A DNA stretch of 64,000 nt from Paenibacillus sacheonensis (GTDB lineage Bacteria; Bacillota; Bacilli; Paenibacillales; Paenibacillaceae): positions 1 to 64,000 of the forward strand of contig NZ_JAAAMU010000002.1 of NCBI RefSeq assembly GCF_009909195.1, written 5' to 3'. The notes under the pieces were generated by a model, which was given only the letters and a program-made list of their open reading frames with translations, was not told the DNA's origin and searched no databases. Every line of letters begins with the position of its first letter. Positions within the stretch are counted from its first letter, which is position 1. Made by a program: the position numbers and the translations under genes. Positions 26,860 through 35,289 of this stretch are shown here, in pieces.

Positions 26860-27903
26860 GTGAACTCTGAGTCTGCATCGCATGGCGAATCCGGCCTCCA
26901 GACGACCGCTAGGCCGCTAGCGGCCGTACTTATACTCGTACTGGGTTTGGTCGCCCTTATCTTGGCGGCGGCGGTATCCATCTCCGTCGGCGCGACGGAC
27001 ATTTCGCTGGACACGGTATGGAATGCCGTATTCCATTTCAATCCGGATTTGACGACGCATCAGATCATCCGCGAGCTGCGATTGCCCCGCGTGCTCGCTG
27101 CCGCGCTGGCCGGCGCGGCATTCGCCGCGGCTGGCGCCATCATGCAGGGCATGACGCGCAATCCGCTTGCGGACTCCGGCATCCTCGGCATCAATGCCGG
27201 CGCCGGCCTCATGCTCGCCGTATGCTTCGCTTTCATGCCGGGGCTGCCCTTTATCAGCCTGATGCTCTTCGCATTCGCCGGGGCCGCTCTCGGCGCCGTC
27301 ATCGTGTTCGGAGCGGGCTCGATGTCGCGGGGAGGGCTGTCGCCGCTTCGCCTCGTTCTCGCGGGCGCGGCGACTTCCGCGCTGCTGCTGGCGATTACCG
27401 ACGGCATCGCGATCCATTATCAGATCGGCCGTGACCTGGCCTTCTGGTTCGCCGGCGGCTTGGCCGGCGTCAGCTGGGAGCAAGTGCGGCTGCTGGCGCC
27501 GTGGATTCTCGTCTGCCTCGCGGGCGCCGTCGCGCTGTCGCGCTCCATCACGCTGCTGAGCCTCGGCAACGATATCGCCATCGGCTTGGGCCAGCGCATC
27601 GGGCTGGTGAAAGCCGCCTGCACGCTGCTGGTGTTGGTACTGGCAGGCGCCTCCGTATCGGTCGTCGGGGCTGTCGGTTTCCTTGGACTTATTATTCCGC
27701 ATGTGGCGCGCTACTTGGTCGGCGTTGATTATCGCTGGATCATTCCTTGCTCCGCCGTCCTGGGCGCGCTGCTGCTCGAGCTCTCGGATATCGGCGCGAG
27801 ACTGTTCAATCCCATGGCCGAAACGCCGGTCGGCGCCGTGACCGCCCTGCTGGGCGTGCCTTTCTTTCTCTATCTGGCGATGAGAGACAGGAGGTCCAGC
27901 TAG
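26860..27903 (+). CDS. FecCD-family iron-siderophore ABC permease, subunit 1
   Basis: 347 residues with about nine to ten membrane helices. Family marks are RLPRVLAAALAGAAFAAAGA, the coupling-loop segment ITRNPLAD-like GMTRNPLADSGILGINAG, and GFLGLIIPHVAR near the C-terminus. It imports Fe3+-siderophore across the cytoplasmic membrane together with the next gene. GTG 26860 follows AAAGGTGG at a somewhat long distance. The upstream Fur box fits the role. The binding lipoprotein and ATPase are not in the neighbourhood and must be encoded elsewhere. Confidence 0.9.
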   Translation: MNSESASHGESGLQTTARPLAAVLILVLGLVALILAAAVSISVGATDISLDTVWNAVFHFNPDLTTHQIIRELRLPRVLAAALAGAAFAAAGAIMQGMTRNPLADSGILGINAGAGLMLAVCFAFMPGLPFISLMLFAFAGAALGAVIVFGAGSMSRGGLSPLRLVLAGAATSALLLAITDGIAIHYQIGRDLAFWFAGGLAGVSWEQVRLLAPWILVCLAGAVALSRSITLLSLGNDIAIGLGQRIGLVKAACTLLVLVLAGASVSVVGAVGFLGLIIPHVARYLVGVDYRWIIPCSAVLGALLLELSDIGARLFNPMAETPVGAVTALLGVPFFLYLAMRDRRSS

Positions 27904-27904
27904 C

Positions 27905-28921
27905 ATGAAGTCAACTGCCTTCTCTCACGCGGAACGAAGCCGGGGCATCCGTGCGGCGCGAATCATGGGGATCATGCTCCTGCTCGTGGTTGTCTTGTTC
28001 ATGATCAGCATGAATACGGGCGTTATCCGCCTGGCGCCGCTCGACGTTCTCCGGACGCTGTCCGGCTCCGGTTCCGATAATCAGGAGCTCATTCTGTTTC
28101 AATTCCGGCTTCCGCGCATCGTCATGTCGCTGCTGATCGGTGCGGGCTTCGGACTGTCGGGCTGCATGCTGCAGGGCATTACCCGGAACGCGCTGGCCGA
28201 GCCCGGCATTCTCGGGATTAACGCAGGAGCGGGTCTTGTCGTGCTGCTGTACGTTTCCTCGCATGCCGTGAACGGCAGCGTGTTCCTGCTGCCCGTCCTG
28301 TCGCTGCTCGGTGCGGGGGCCGCGGCCGCGCTCATTTATGGCTTATCGTACAGGCGCCATCAGGGCGTATCCACGATTCGCATGCTCCTCGTCGGCATAG
28401 CCATTGCGGCGGGGATTAACGCGTTGACGCTCGTGCTGACGTTGAAGCTGAATCCGGAACAGTTCACGTACGTGCAGACTTGGCTGGCGGGAAGCATCAT
28501 GGGCACGGACTGGCGGTTCGTGACCGCGCTGCTGCCATGGCTGGTCGTGCTGCTGCCTGTCGCGTTCGCCAAAGCGCGCATTCTGGACGTGATGAATCTG
28601 GGCGATTTCACGGCAACGGGTCTTGGCTCGGCCGTGCAGCGGGAGCGGCTATACCTATTCGCCGCGGCTGTCGGCTTAGCGGCGTCGTGTACGGCGCTCG
28701 GCGGCTCCATCGGGTTCGTGGGGCTTATCGGTCCGCATCTGGCCCGCAGGCTCGTAGGTCCGCAGCATCGGCAATTGCTTCCGGCTTCCGCGCTTGCGGG
28801 CGCATTGCTGGTGATGGCGGCCGATACGATCGCCCGGCCGTTCGACGTGCCGACCGGCATCGTCGTCGCGGTCATCGGAGCGCCGTATTTCTTGTATTTG
28901 CTCGCCAAATCGCGCAACTGA
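27905..28921 (+). CDS. FecCD-family iron-siderophore ABC permease, subunit 2
   Basis: 338 residues, a paralogue of the upstream gene: RLPRIVMSLLIGAGFGLSGCMLQG, GITRNALAEPGILGINAG and GFVGLIGPHLARRLVG are in the same order. The pair corresponds to FhuB/FhuG or YfiZ/YfhA-type heterodimeric permeases. Only one base separates it from the upstream stop, so the two are translated together. The exporter gene 37 nt downstream is probably in the same Fur-controlled operon. Confidence 0.9.
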   Translation: MKSTAFSHAERSRGIRAARIMGIMLLLVVVLFMISMNTGVIRLAPLDVLRTLSGSGSDNQELILFQFRLPRIVMSLLIGAGFGLSGCMLQGITRNALAEPGILGINAGAGLVVLLYVSSHAVNGSVFLLPVLSLLGAGAAAALIYGLSYRRHQGVSTIRMLLVGIAIAAGINALTLVLTLKLNPEQFTYVQTWLAGSIMGTDWRFVTALLPWLVVLLPVAFAKARILDVMNLGDFTATGLGSAVQRERLYLFAAAVGLAASCTALGGSIGFVGLIGPHLARRLVGPQHRQLLPASALAGALLVMAADTIARPFDVPTGIVVAVIGAPYFLYLLAKSRN

Positions 28922-28958
28922 TACTCGCGTATTCGCAGGACAAGGAGGAAAGAGACTT

Positions 28959-30674
28959 ATGCTGGCGCGTTTTATATCGTATTACAAGCCTTATAAGAAA
29001 CTATTTTATCTCGACTTCTTCAGCGCCGTGTTAGCCGGCTTTCTGGAGCTCGGCTTCCCGCTCGCCGTCAATCAATTCATCGACAAGCTCCTGCCGGGCA
29101 AGGACTGGAGCCTAATCACCTGGGCTTGCGCGGGGCTGCTGTTTATTTACGCTTTGAACGCTTTCTTAAACTATATCGTGACCTATTGGGGCCATATGCT
29201 CGGTATCAATATCGAAACGGATATGCGACGCAAGCTGTTCGATCATGTCCAGAAGCTCAGCTTCCGGTTCTTCGACAACACGAAGACGGGCCATCTGATG
29301 TCCAGGCTGACGAACGACCTGATGGAAATCGGCGAAATGGCGCATCACGGGCCCGAGGATTTGTTTATCGCCGTCATGACCCTTGTCGGCGCTTTCGTCC
29401 TGATGCTGCTCATTAACTGGAAGCTCGCGGTGCTGACGTTCATCGTCGTTCCGCTCATGATCTGGCTGGCCATCATGTTCAGCTCCAAAATGACCAAGGC
29501 GTTCCATCAATTGTTCTCGGATATCGGGGATTTCAACGCGCGCGTCGAAGACAACGTCGGCGGCATTCGGGTCGTTCAGGCTTTCGGCAACGAGGAGCAC
29601 GAGAGGAAGCTCTTTCATGAGAACAATCAGCGCTTTCGCCTGACGAAGCTGCTGTCGTACAAAATCATGGCGTCCAACACGTCGCTCAGCTACATCCTGA
29701 AGCGGCTGGTCACGCTGTTCGTTATGATATGCGGAACGTGGTTCGTCATCCGGGGCGAATTGACCGCGGGGGAATTCGTAGGCTTCCTGCTGCTGGCGAA
29801 CGTATTCATCGGACCGATCGAGAAAATCAACGCCGTCATCGAAAGCTATCCGAAGGGCATCGCGGGCTTCAAGCGCTACGTCGAGCTGCTGGAAACCGAG
29901 CCGGAGGTAGCGGACCGGCCGAACGCCGTGAACGTAGGCAAGCTGAGAGGCGATATCGAATTCCGCGAAGTCGGCTTCGGTTACGAGAACGAGGCGAAGG
30001 TGCTGAACAACATTAACTTGATCATCCGCGAAGGCGAGACCGTTGCCTTCGTCGGTCCGTCCGGCGCGGGCAAAACGACGCTGTGCAGCCTGCTTCCAAG
30101 GTTCTATGATGTCAGCGAAGGCGGCATCTCGATCAACGGTTTGGATATTCGCGACATGACGCTCGCATCGCTGCGCAGAGGCATCGGCATCGTGCAGCAG
30201 GACGTTTTCCTGTTCTCGGGCACGCTGCGCGAGAACATTCTGTACGGCAAGATGGACGCCACGGCAGAGGAGATGGAGACGGCCGTGAAACGCGCCCAAT
30301 TGGAAGCGTTCGTTCAATCGCTGCCGGAAGGGCTGGATACGATCGTCGGCGAGCGCGGCGTGAAGCTGTCCGGCGGACAGAAGCAGCGGGTAGCGATCGC
30401 CCGGATGTTCTTGAAGAACCCGCCGTATCTCATCTTGGACGAAGCGACTTCCGCCCTGGATACGGAGACGGAATTGGCGATCCAGCAATCGCTCGCCGAG
30501 CTTTCCCAGGGCCGTACGACGCTCGTCATCGCGCACCGGCTGGCGACCATCAAGAATGCGGACCGGATCATCGTCGTCACGGAGCAAGGCGTCTCCGAGC
30601 AGGGCAGGCACGAGGAGCTGCTGGCTGCAGGCGGGCATTACAGCAGGCTTCATCGGGCGCAGTTTCAGAACTAA
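28959..30674 (+). CDS. ABC exporter, homodimer type (MsbA-like)
   Basis: 571 residues: six helices (about 1-300) and an ATPase domain with Walker A GPSGAGKTT, Q-loop VQQDVF, signature LSGGQ, Walker B LILDEATSALD and H-loop AHR. All catalytic residues are canonical, so it can work as a homodimer, unlike the exporter pair at 2.5-6.1 kb. ATG 28959 follows AAGGAGG. Its place behind two siderophore permeases under a Fur box suggests a role in iron physiology, such as siderophore secretion or handling of the imported siderophore. That is inference; no siderophore synthesis gene is seen. Confidence 0.88.
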   Translation: MLARFISYYKPYKKLFYLDFFSAVLAGFLELGFPLAVNQFIDKLLPGKDWSLITWACAGLLFIYALNAFLNYIVTYWGHMLGINIETDMRRKLFDHVQKLSFRFFDNTKTGHLMSRLTNDLMEIGEMAHHGPEDLFIAVMTLVGAFVLMLLINWKLAVLTFIVVPLMIWLAIMFSSKMTKAFHQLFSDIGDFNARVEDNVGGIRVVQAFGNEEHERKLFHENNQRFRLTKLLSYKIMASNTSLSYILKRLVTLFVMICGTWFVIRGELTAGEFVGFLLLANVFIGPIEKINAVIESYPKGIAGFKRYVELLETEPEVADRPNAVNVGKLRGDIEFREVGFGYENEAKVLNNINLIIREGETVAFVGPSGAGKTTLCSLLPRFYDVSEGGISINGLDIRDMTLASLRRGIGIVQQDVFLFSGTLRENILYGKMDATAEEMETAVKRAQLEAFVQSLPEGLDTIVGERGVKLSGGQKQRVAIARMFLKNPPYLILDEATSALDTETELAIQQSLAELSQGRTTLVIAHRLATIKNADRIIVVTEQGVSEQGRHEELLAAGGHYSRLHRAQFQN

Positions 30675-30714
30675 TGTTCGTCGCTTCTATCTGTGATCCG
30701 AAGAAGCAGCATCG

Positions 30715-30751
30715 AAGACCGTTCCAGCCTCGGCTGCGAATGGTCTTTTTT
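30715..30751 (+). terminator. Terminator of the iron operon
   Basis: The stem AAGACC/GGTCTT (30715-30720 with 30742-30747), with further TTC/GAA pairing inside, runs into six T. The T tract overlaps the next promoter. Confidence 0.75.
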
Positions 30752-30779
30752 GCATGGAGCGGCTTCGCATTGCTATAAT
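30750..30779 (+). promoter_or_regulatory. Promoter of the aminopeptidase gene
   Basis: TTGCAT (30750-30755), an 18-bp spacer and TATAAT (30774-30779) preceded by TGC (extended -10). Confidence 0.7.
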
Positions 30780-30849
30780 GAATTGCATTTGGGGCAACGA
30801 TGTCCCGCTGGCTTCATGCCAATCTAACCGAAGAGGAGTGCGAATAGCA

Positions 30850-32088
30850 ATGAGAACGTTCCAGCAACGGATGGAGCAATACGCTGCGCTGGCGGTCGAA
30901 GTGGGCGTCAACGTACAGCCCGGCCAGAAGCTTTGCGTCATCGCCCCGATTGCGGCTGCGGAGTTCGTGCGTGAAATCGTCAAGCATGCGTACAGGATCG
31001 GCTCGACCTACGTACACGTCGACTGGAGCGACGAAGACGTGACGCGCGCGCGTCTCGAGCATTCGCCCGAAGCAGGGCTGTCCGTATACCCGACATGGAT
31101 TGCCGACGGCCGCGTCCAAATGGCGGAGGACGGCGCCGCGTTCCTGTGGGTCGATGCAGGGGATCCGGACCTGTTGAACGGCATCGATGCGGTTCGGATC
31201 GGCACGATGACGAAAGCGCAGCAGAACGCGCTGCAGGCGTTCCGCAAATATACGTTGAACAATGAGTGTGCGTGGTCCATCGTAGCGGTTCCCACGCAGG
31301 CGTGGGCGAATAAAGTGTTTCCTGAACAGGCCGAAGCCGAGCGCGTCCAAGCGCTGTGGGAGGCGATCTTCGCCGCTGTGCGCGTCGACGCGGAAGATCC
31401 GGTCGCCGCATGGCGCGGACATGCCGATAATCTGCGCGCCAAGGCAGGCAGGCTGAACGAGCAGAAATATTCGGAGCTGAGATACCGCAGCGCCTCGACG
31501 GGAACGGACGTGACGATCGGCTTGCCCGAGGGACATGTATGGGTCAGCGCCGGCACGCAAAGCAAGCAAGGATCCACGTTCATTCCGAACATGCCGACGG
31601 AGGAAGTGTTTACATCGCCGCATCGCATGCGCATTAACGGAAAAGTCGTGAGCAGCAAGCCGCTCAGTTATAACGGCAACCTGATCGATCGTTTCTCGAT
31701 TACGTTCGCCGAAGGCCGCATCTCCGCGTTCGCAGCCGAGCAGGGAGAGGATGCGCTTCGCCAATTGATCGAGACGGACGACGGATCGCACTACTTGGGC
31801 GAGATCGCGCTCGTGCCGTATCATTCGCCGATTTCGGATACGAATGTCACGTTCTACAATACGTTGTTCGACGAGAACGCAGCTTGTCACTTGGCAATCG
31901 GTTTCGCTTTTCCGTTCTGCTTGGAGGGCGGCTTGCAGCTGAGCAAGGAAGAACAGTCGGCGCGCGGATTGAATCAGAGCTTGGCGCACGTGGATTTCAT
32001 GATCGGTACGGCGGATCTGGAAATCGACGGGGTGCGGGAGGACGGCAGCCTGGATCCGGTATTCCGGAACGGGAACTGGGCATTTTAA
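30850..32088 (+). CDS. M29-family metallo-aminopeptidase
   Basis: 412 residues, the usual length of AmpS/aminopeptidase T. It is a cytoplasmic dinuclear-metal exopeptidase. The family regions are visible: PNMPTEEVFTSPHR (metal-ligand Glu, about 249-262), LGEIALVPYHSPIS (about 316-329), the conserved FDENAACHLAIG (about 339-350) and HVDFMIGT near the end (His and Asp ligands). ATG 30850 follows GAGGAG; an upstream in-frame ATG at 30754 overlaps the promoter and is rejected. It is monocistronic, bounded by its own promoter and terminator. Confidence 0.93.
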   Translation: MRTFQQRMEQYAALAVEVGVNVQPGQKLCVIAPIAAAEFVREIVKHAYRIGSTYVHVDWSDEDVTRARLEHSPEAGLSVYPTWIADGRVQMAEDGAAFLWVDAGDPDLLNGIDAVRIGTMTKAQQNALQAFRKYTLNNECAWSIVAVPTQAWANKVFPEQAEAERVQALWEAIFAAVRVDAEDPVAAWRGHADNLRAKAGRLNEQKYSELRYRSASTGTDVTIGLPEGHVWVSAGTQSKQGSTFIPNMPTEEVFTSPHRMRINGKVVSSKPLSYNGNLIDRFSITFAEGRISAFAAEQGEDALRQLIETDDGSHYLGEIALVPYHSPISDTNVTFYNTLFDENAACHLAIGFAFPFCLEGGLQLSKEEQSARGLNQSLAHVDFMIGTADLEIDGVREDGSLDPVFRNGNWAF

Positions 32089-32123
32089 TGCGTTTATAAG
32101 CCTGTACGACTTACGTTTGCAGC

Positions 32124-32166
32124 GGCTTTTCGCACCGGGATACGCGGGTTGCGAAAAGCCCTTTTT
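32124..32166 (+). terminator. Terminator of the aminopeptidase gene
   Basis: A perfect 11-bp stem GGCTTTTCGCA (32124-32134 with 32150-32160) is followed by CTTTTT. Confidence 0.85.
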
Positions 32167-32178
32167 CTAAAATAAGGG

Positions 32179-32206
32179 TTGACATTCGTTTTTAATATGT
32201 CATAAT
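32179..32206 (+). promoter_or_regulatory. pnuC-nadR promoter
   Basis: TTGACA (32179-32184), a 16-bp spacer and CATAAT (32201-32206). The -10 lies inside the first operator-like dyad. Confidence 0.65.
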
Positions 32207-32215
32207 GACAATATC
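32197..32215 (+). promoter_or_regulatory. Operator-like dyad 1 upstream of pnuC
   Basis: ATGTCATAATGACAATATC contains the palindrome TGTCATAATGACA (32198-32210), which covers the -10 hexamer. A reverse-complement copy lies 64 bp downstream. A repressor of NAD salvage genes (NiaR- or NrtR-like) is the obvious candidate, but the motif does not let me name the family. Confidence 0.6.
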
Positions 32216-32260
32216 AAACAACGGACATTTAGCCGTCCGACAACTCGTTTCATGGCTATT

Positions 32261-32279
32261 GATATTGTCGTTATGACAT
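32261..32279 (+). promoter_or_regulatory. Operator-like dyad 2 upstream of pnuC (inverted copy)
   Basis: GATATTGTCGTTATGACAT equals the reverse complement of dyad 1 at 18 of 19 positions. Together the two could be paired repressor sites, or form one 19-bp RNA hairpin in the leader. Confidence 0.6.
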
Positions 32280-32310
32280 GATGACTACTTCTGTGCAGGG
32301 GGAATGACGA

Positions 32311-32955
32311 ATGAACAAACCTTGGGTGCTGCCGGCCTTATTCGCGATTATGGTTGGAATCGCGTATTATACCTCATCCTCGGCGCTTGAAATCGCGGCG
32401 ACGACGACGGGGCTGCTCAGCGTATGGCTGACGGCGAGGGAGCGGATATGGGCTTGGCCGATCGGCCTGGTCAATGTCGCCTGCTTCTTCTACATGTTCG
32501 AGGATGCTAAGCTGTACGCGGATATGATGCTTCAAGTCTTCTTCTTCGTCCTGAGCGTATACGGCTGGATCGCATGGCTGAACGGCCGAGGCGCCGCCAA
32601 AGTCCGGCCGACAAGGACGATAACCGTCCGACTAAGCTGGACGCTGGCCTTGCTTCTGGTGGCCGTCACGCTGCTGTGGGGTTATGTGCTCGAGCAGTAC
32701 ACCGGCGCATCGATTCCTTACGCGGATGCGCTGATCGCGACGCTCAGCCTCATCGCTCAATATTTGCTCTCTTCGAAAATACTTCAAAACTGGCTCTGCT
32801 GGATTGCAGTCGACGTCATGTCGATCGTCATGTACGCTTACAAAGACCTGCATTCGCTGGCGTTTCTCTACACGATCTTCTTGGCAATCGCGATCGCGGG
32901 GCATCTATCGTGGCAGCGAGAATATCGGTCCTTGAAGGGAGGCGTGCCCGTATGA
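32311..32955 (+). CDS. pnuC: Nicotinamide riboside transporter PnuC
   Basis: 214 residues, about seven helices. PnuC marks are WPIGLVNVACFFYMF (about 50-64), LYADMMLQVFFFVLSVYGW (about 68-86) and LQNWLCWIAVDVMSIVMY (about 153-170). It mediates facilitated uptake of nicotinamide riboside, trapped by phosphorylation. The next gene encodes the required kinase and overlaps by 4 nt (ATGA), which is strong support. ATG 32311 lies behind GGGGGA. Confidence 0.93.
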   Translation: MNKPWVLPALFAIMVGIAYYTSSSALEIAATTTGLLSVWLTARERIWAWPIGLVNVACFFYMFEDAKLYADMMLQVFFFVLSVYGWIAWLNGRGAAKVRPTRTITVRLSWTLALLLVAVTLLWGYVLEQYTGASIPYADALIATLSLIAQYLLSSKILQNWLCWIAVDVMSIVMYAYKDLHSLAFLYTIFLAIAIAGHLSWQREYRSLKGGVPV

Positions 32956-33977
32956 ATGAACGACGCACGGGGCTGACGCTCGGCAAGTTCGCGCCGCTGC
33001 ACCGCGGCCATCAGCTGATGATCGAAACCGCGATTCAAGAAACCGACGACGTCATCGTCGTCATCTATGATTGTCCGGAGACGACGGATATTCCGCTGAA
33101 CGTCCGCGCCGGCTGGATCCGGACGCTGTATCCGCAGGTGCAGGTCATCGAAGCATGGGACGGACCGGCGGCGATGGGAGATACCCCGGAGATCAAGCAG
33201 CTGCAGGAGTATTATATCCTAGGCTTGCTGAACGGGAGACGGGTTACCCATTTCTACTCCAGCGAATTCTACGGGGAGCATATGAGCGCGGCGCTCGGCG
33301 CCGAGAACCGCCAGGTCGATGTCAGGCGCATTCAGGTGCCGGTCTCGGGAACGCAAGTTCGGTTGGATCCCTATGCCAACCGCGAATTCGTGAGTCCGGT
33401 CGTCTATAACGACCTCATCGCCAAAGCAGTTCTGCTAGGCGCTCCATCCACGGGAAAAACCACGCTAGCCGCGTATATGGCGGAACGAATGAATACGGCG
33501 TGGATGCCGGAATACGGACGAGAATACTGGGAACAGCATCAAACCGACCGCCGGCTTGCGCCGGAGCAGCTGGAGGAGATCGCCGCCGTCCATATCGAAC
33601 GGGAAGACCGGCTGACGCAGGACGCGCGGGAGGTGCTGTTCGTCGATACGAATGCCATCACGACGTATATGTTCGCCCTTGACTATCATGGCTCGGCGAC
33701 GCAGGGATTGACGCTTCTGGCGGAGCGGGCCGCGGCGCGTTACGATCTCGTCTTCCTATGCGATACGGACATTCCGTACGACGATACGTGGGACCGCTCG
33801 GGAGCGGTGCACAGGGAAGTCTTCCAGAAGCAGATCGAGGCCGATCTGCGGACGCGCCGCATCCCGTACATCCTGCTTCGCGGGTCGTTGAGCGATCGGG
33901 CCGAACAAGTGGAGGCGATACTTCGGAAGTTCCGCAAATATCGAAGTCCGTTTGAGTGGATGGGGCGCGATGCATAG
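32952..33977 (+). CDS. nadR: NadR-like bifunctional NMN adenylyltransferase / nicotinamide riboside kinase
   Basis: 341 residues. The N-terminal nucleotidyltransferase domain has GKFAPLHRGHQ (about 11-21, the HxGH active site) and SGTQVR (about 133, the SxTxxR motif). The C-terminal kinase domain has a P-loop GAPSTGKTT (about 158) and VDTNAITTYMF. It phosphorylates imported nicotinamide riboside and adenylates NMN to NAD. Compared with enteric NadR it lacks the N-terminal DNA-binding domain, so it should be enzymatic only and regulation must come from another protein. The start overlaps the pnuC stop (ATGA). Confidence 0.92.
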   Translation: MNERRTGLTLGKFAPLHRGHQLMIETAIQETDDVIVVIYDCPETTDIPLNVRAGWIRTLYPQVQVIEAWDGPAAMGDTPEIKQLQEYYILGLLNGRRVTHFYSSEFYGEHMSAALGAENRQVDVRRIQVPVSGTQVRLDPYANREFVSPVVYNDLIAKAVLLGAPSTGKTTLAAYMAERMNTAWMPEYGREYWEQHQTDRRLAPEQLEEIAAVHIEREDRLTQDAREVLFVDTNAITTYMFALDYHGSATQGLTLLAERAAARYDLVFLCDTDIPYDDTWDRSGAVHREVFQKQIEADLRTRRIPYILLRGSLSDRAEQVEAILRKFRKYRSPFEWMGRDA

Positions 33978-33984
33978 CGACATG

Positions 33985-34026
33985 AAAAAAACCATGCGAG
34001 GAGAAGACTCATTCGCATGGTTTTTG
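33985..34026. terminator. Bidirectional terminator between nadR and the GNAT gene
   Basis: A 13-bp stem AAAAACCATGCGA (33987-33999 with 34013-34025), with A tract on the left and T tract on the right, placed between convergent genes. Confidence 0.85.
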
Positions 34027-34032
34027 CCGTTT

Positions 34033-34572
34033 TTAACAGCCTAGCTGTTTCTCGTACAAGCAGAATCCGCTCGGCGACGTGCCTTTGAACGTATAGCCGA
34101 TGCCGCTGTAGAATGCGTTCAGCTTCGGGTTGCTGGCAATGCAGTCGAGACGCATCACGGTCTTGCCCGGGAACGAAACGCCGGTTTCGGCCCAGCGCAC
34201 CATATCCGCGCCGAGACCGCGTCCGGCGTAATCGCGATTGATGGCGAGCCGGTGGAGGTAGACGACGGATTCATGTCCGTCCGGTCCCCATAAATTATGG
34301 TCCCAATCGCCGGGCACCTGCATGAGCAGCACGATGCCGGCGAGTTTCTCGCCATCCTTGAACAGGAAGAGTTCGCCCTTCTCGATGTGACCGGTAACGT
34401 CATGATGATCGTCGCCCGACAATAGCGCGCTCCACTGGGTCGAGCCTTGGCTTTGCAGCCATCTGGCAGCGCCGACGAGAAGTTCCATGACGGCGGCCGT
34501 ATCGGCCGGCTTCGCCTGGATGACCGAAATGCGCGCATTCGCATGATCGTTGTGCATGATGTAATTAAGCAT
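34033..34572 (-). CDS. GNAT-family N-acetyltransferase
   Basis: 179 residues. The acetyl-CoA site is in VYLHRLAINRDYAGRGLG (about 104-121; R-x-x-G-x-G/A type), followed by RLDCIASNPKLNAFYSGIGY (about 140-159). The acceptor is unknown. ATG 34572 has a GGAG site 8-9 nt upstream. It is convergent with nadR. Confidence 0.88.
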   Translation of the reverse strand: MLNYIMHNDHANARISVIQAKPADTAAVMELLVGAARWLQSQGSTQWSALLSGDDHHDVTGHIEKGELFLFKDGEKLAGIVLLMQVPGDWDHNLWGPDGHESVVYLHRLAINRDYAGRGLGADMVRWAETGVSFPGKTVMRLDCIASNPKLNAFYSGIGYTFKGTSPSGFCLYEKQLGC

Positions 34573-34644
34573 GTTGGTTTCTCCGTCCGTTTTCCGTTTG
34601 ATACTTGCGCAGGCTTCTATTGTAGCATCCGGCGCCCGAAGTGT

Positions 34645-35277
34645 TCAAACCGCGGGTTTCTTTACGAAGAAATACATGCTGAGCGGCCACCAGACCACTG
34701 CGAAAATCGGATAGATCGCCCAGATCTCTTCCGGCGAAGTAATCGCGTTGACCGTAATGAACAGCGCGCTGCTGAGCAGCGAAGCGCAGAGCGCGAACGA
34801 GAACCACTGGCGCGTACGGACGAAATAGATCGACATCGGCCACCAGAGAACGGCATAGGCGGGGAAAATGATCCACGGAAACTGCGGAGAGAGCAGCAGA
34901 TTCAGCATGCCGTAGTAGATGATGATGCAGAAGCTGCCGATCAGCGCCATGGCGAGCGTACCCGCGAAACGGCCGGCATACATGAGAATCGGCCACCAAA
35001 CGATGGCAAAGCCGGCGTACAGGATCCAAGGATAGCCGGGGGTTTCCGTGATGTTCTGATAAGCGAGATAAGCGATGATGAGAACTGTCGTTGCGACGGA
35101 ATAGGCTTTGATCCGCCCGCTTCCCGCAAAATACAAGGCGACCGGCCACTGAATGAGGGCGAATGCGGGATGAATGAACCATACGACGCCGGGCGAAGTC
35201 AAGTAATTGACAAGCGCCAGGAAGAAGATGCTCATGATACTGCCCGAAACGGCAAATGCTATGCGATGTGTCTTCAT
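34645..35277 (-). CDS. Membrane protein made of four 51-residue two-helix repeats
   Basis: 210 residues, almost wholly membrane-embedded. The key residues recur at exact 51-residue intervals: Asn 24/75/126/177, Trp 33/84/135/186 and Trp-Pro 44-45/95-96/146-147/197-198. Each repeat is two helices joined by a loop of the form N-x-x-x-(S/T)-P...W, ending in (W)WPxxxY. The repeat resembles the short 2TM-type domain found singly elsewhere, including once at the C-terminus of the upstream gene product. I know of no function. It is third in an operon after a PadR regulator and a HAAS-type adaptor protein, with AAGGAGG before ATG 35277, so it is probably the effector or sensor membrane component. Confidence 0.75.
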   Translation of the reverse strand: MKTHRIAFAVSGSIMSIFFLALVNYLTSPGVVWFIHPAFALIQWPVALYFAGSGRIKAYSVATTVLIIAYLAYQNITETPGYPWILYAGFAIVWWPILMYAGRFAGTLAMALIGSFCIIIYYGMLNLLLSPQFPWIIFPAYAVLWWPMSIYFVRTRQWFSFALCASLLSSALFITVNAITSPEEIWAIYPIFAVVWWPLSMYFFVKKPAV

Positions 35278-35289
35278 CGGATCGCCTCC

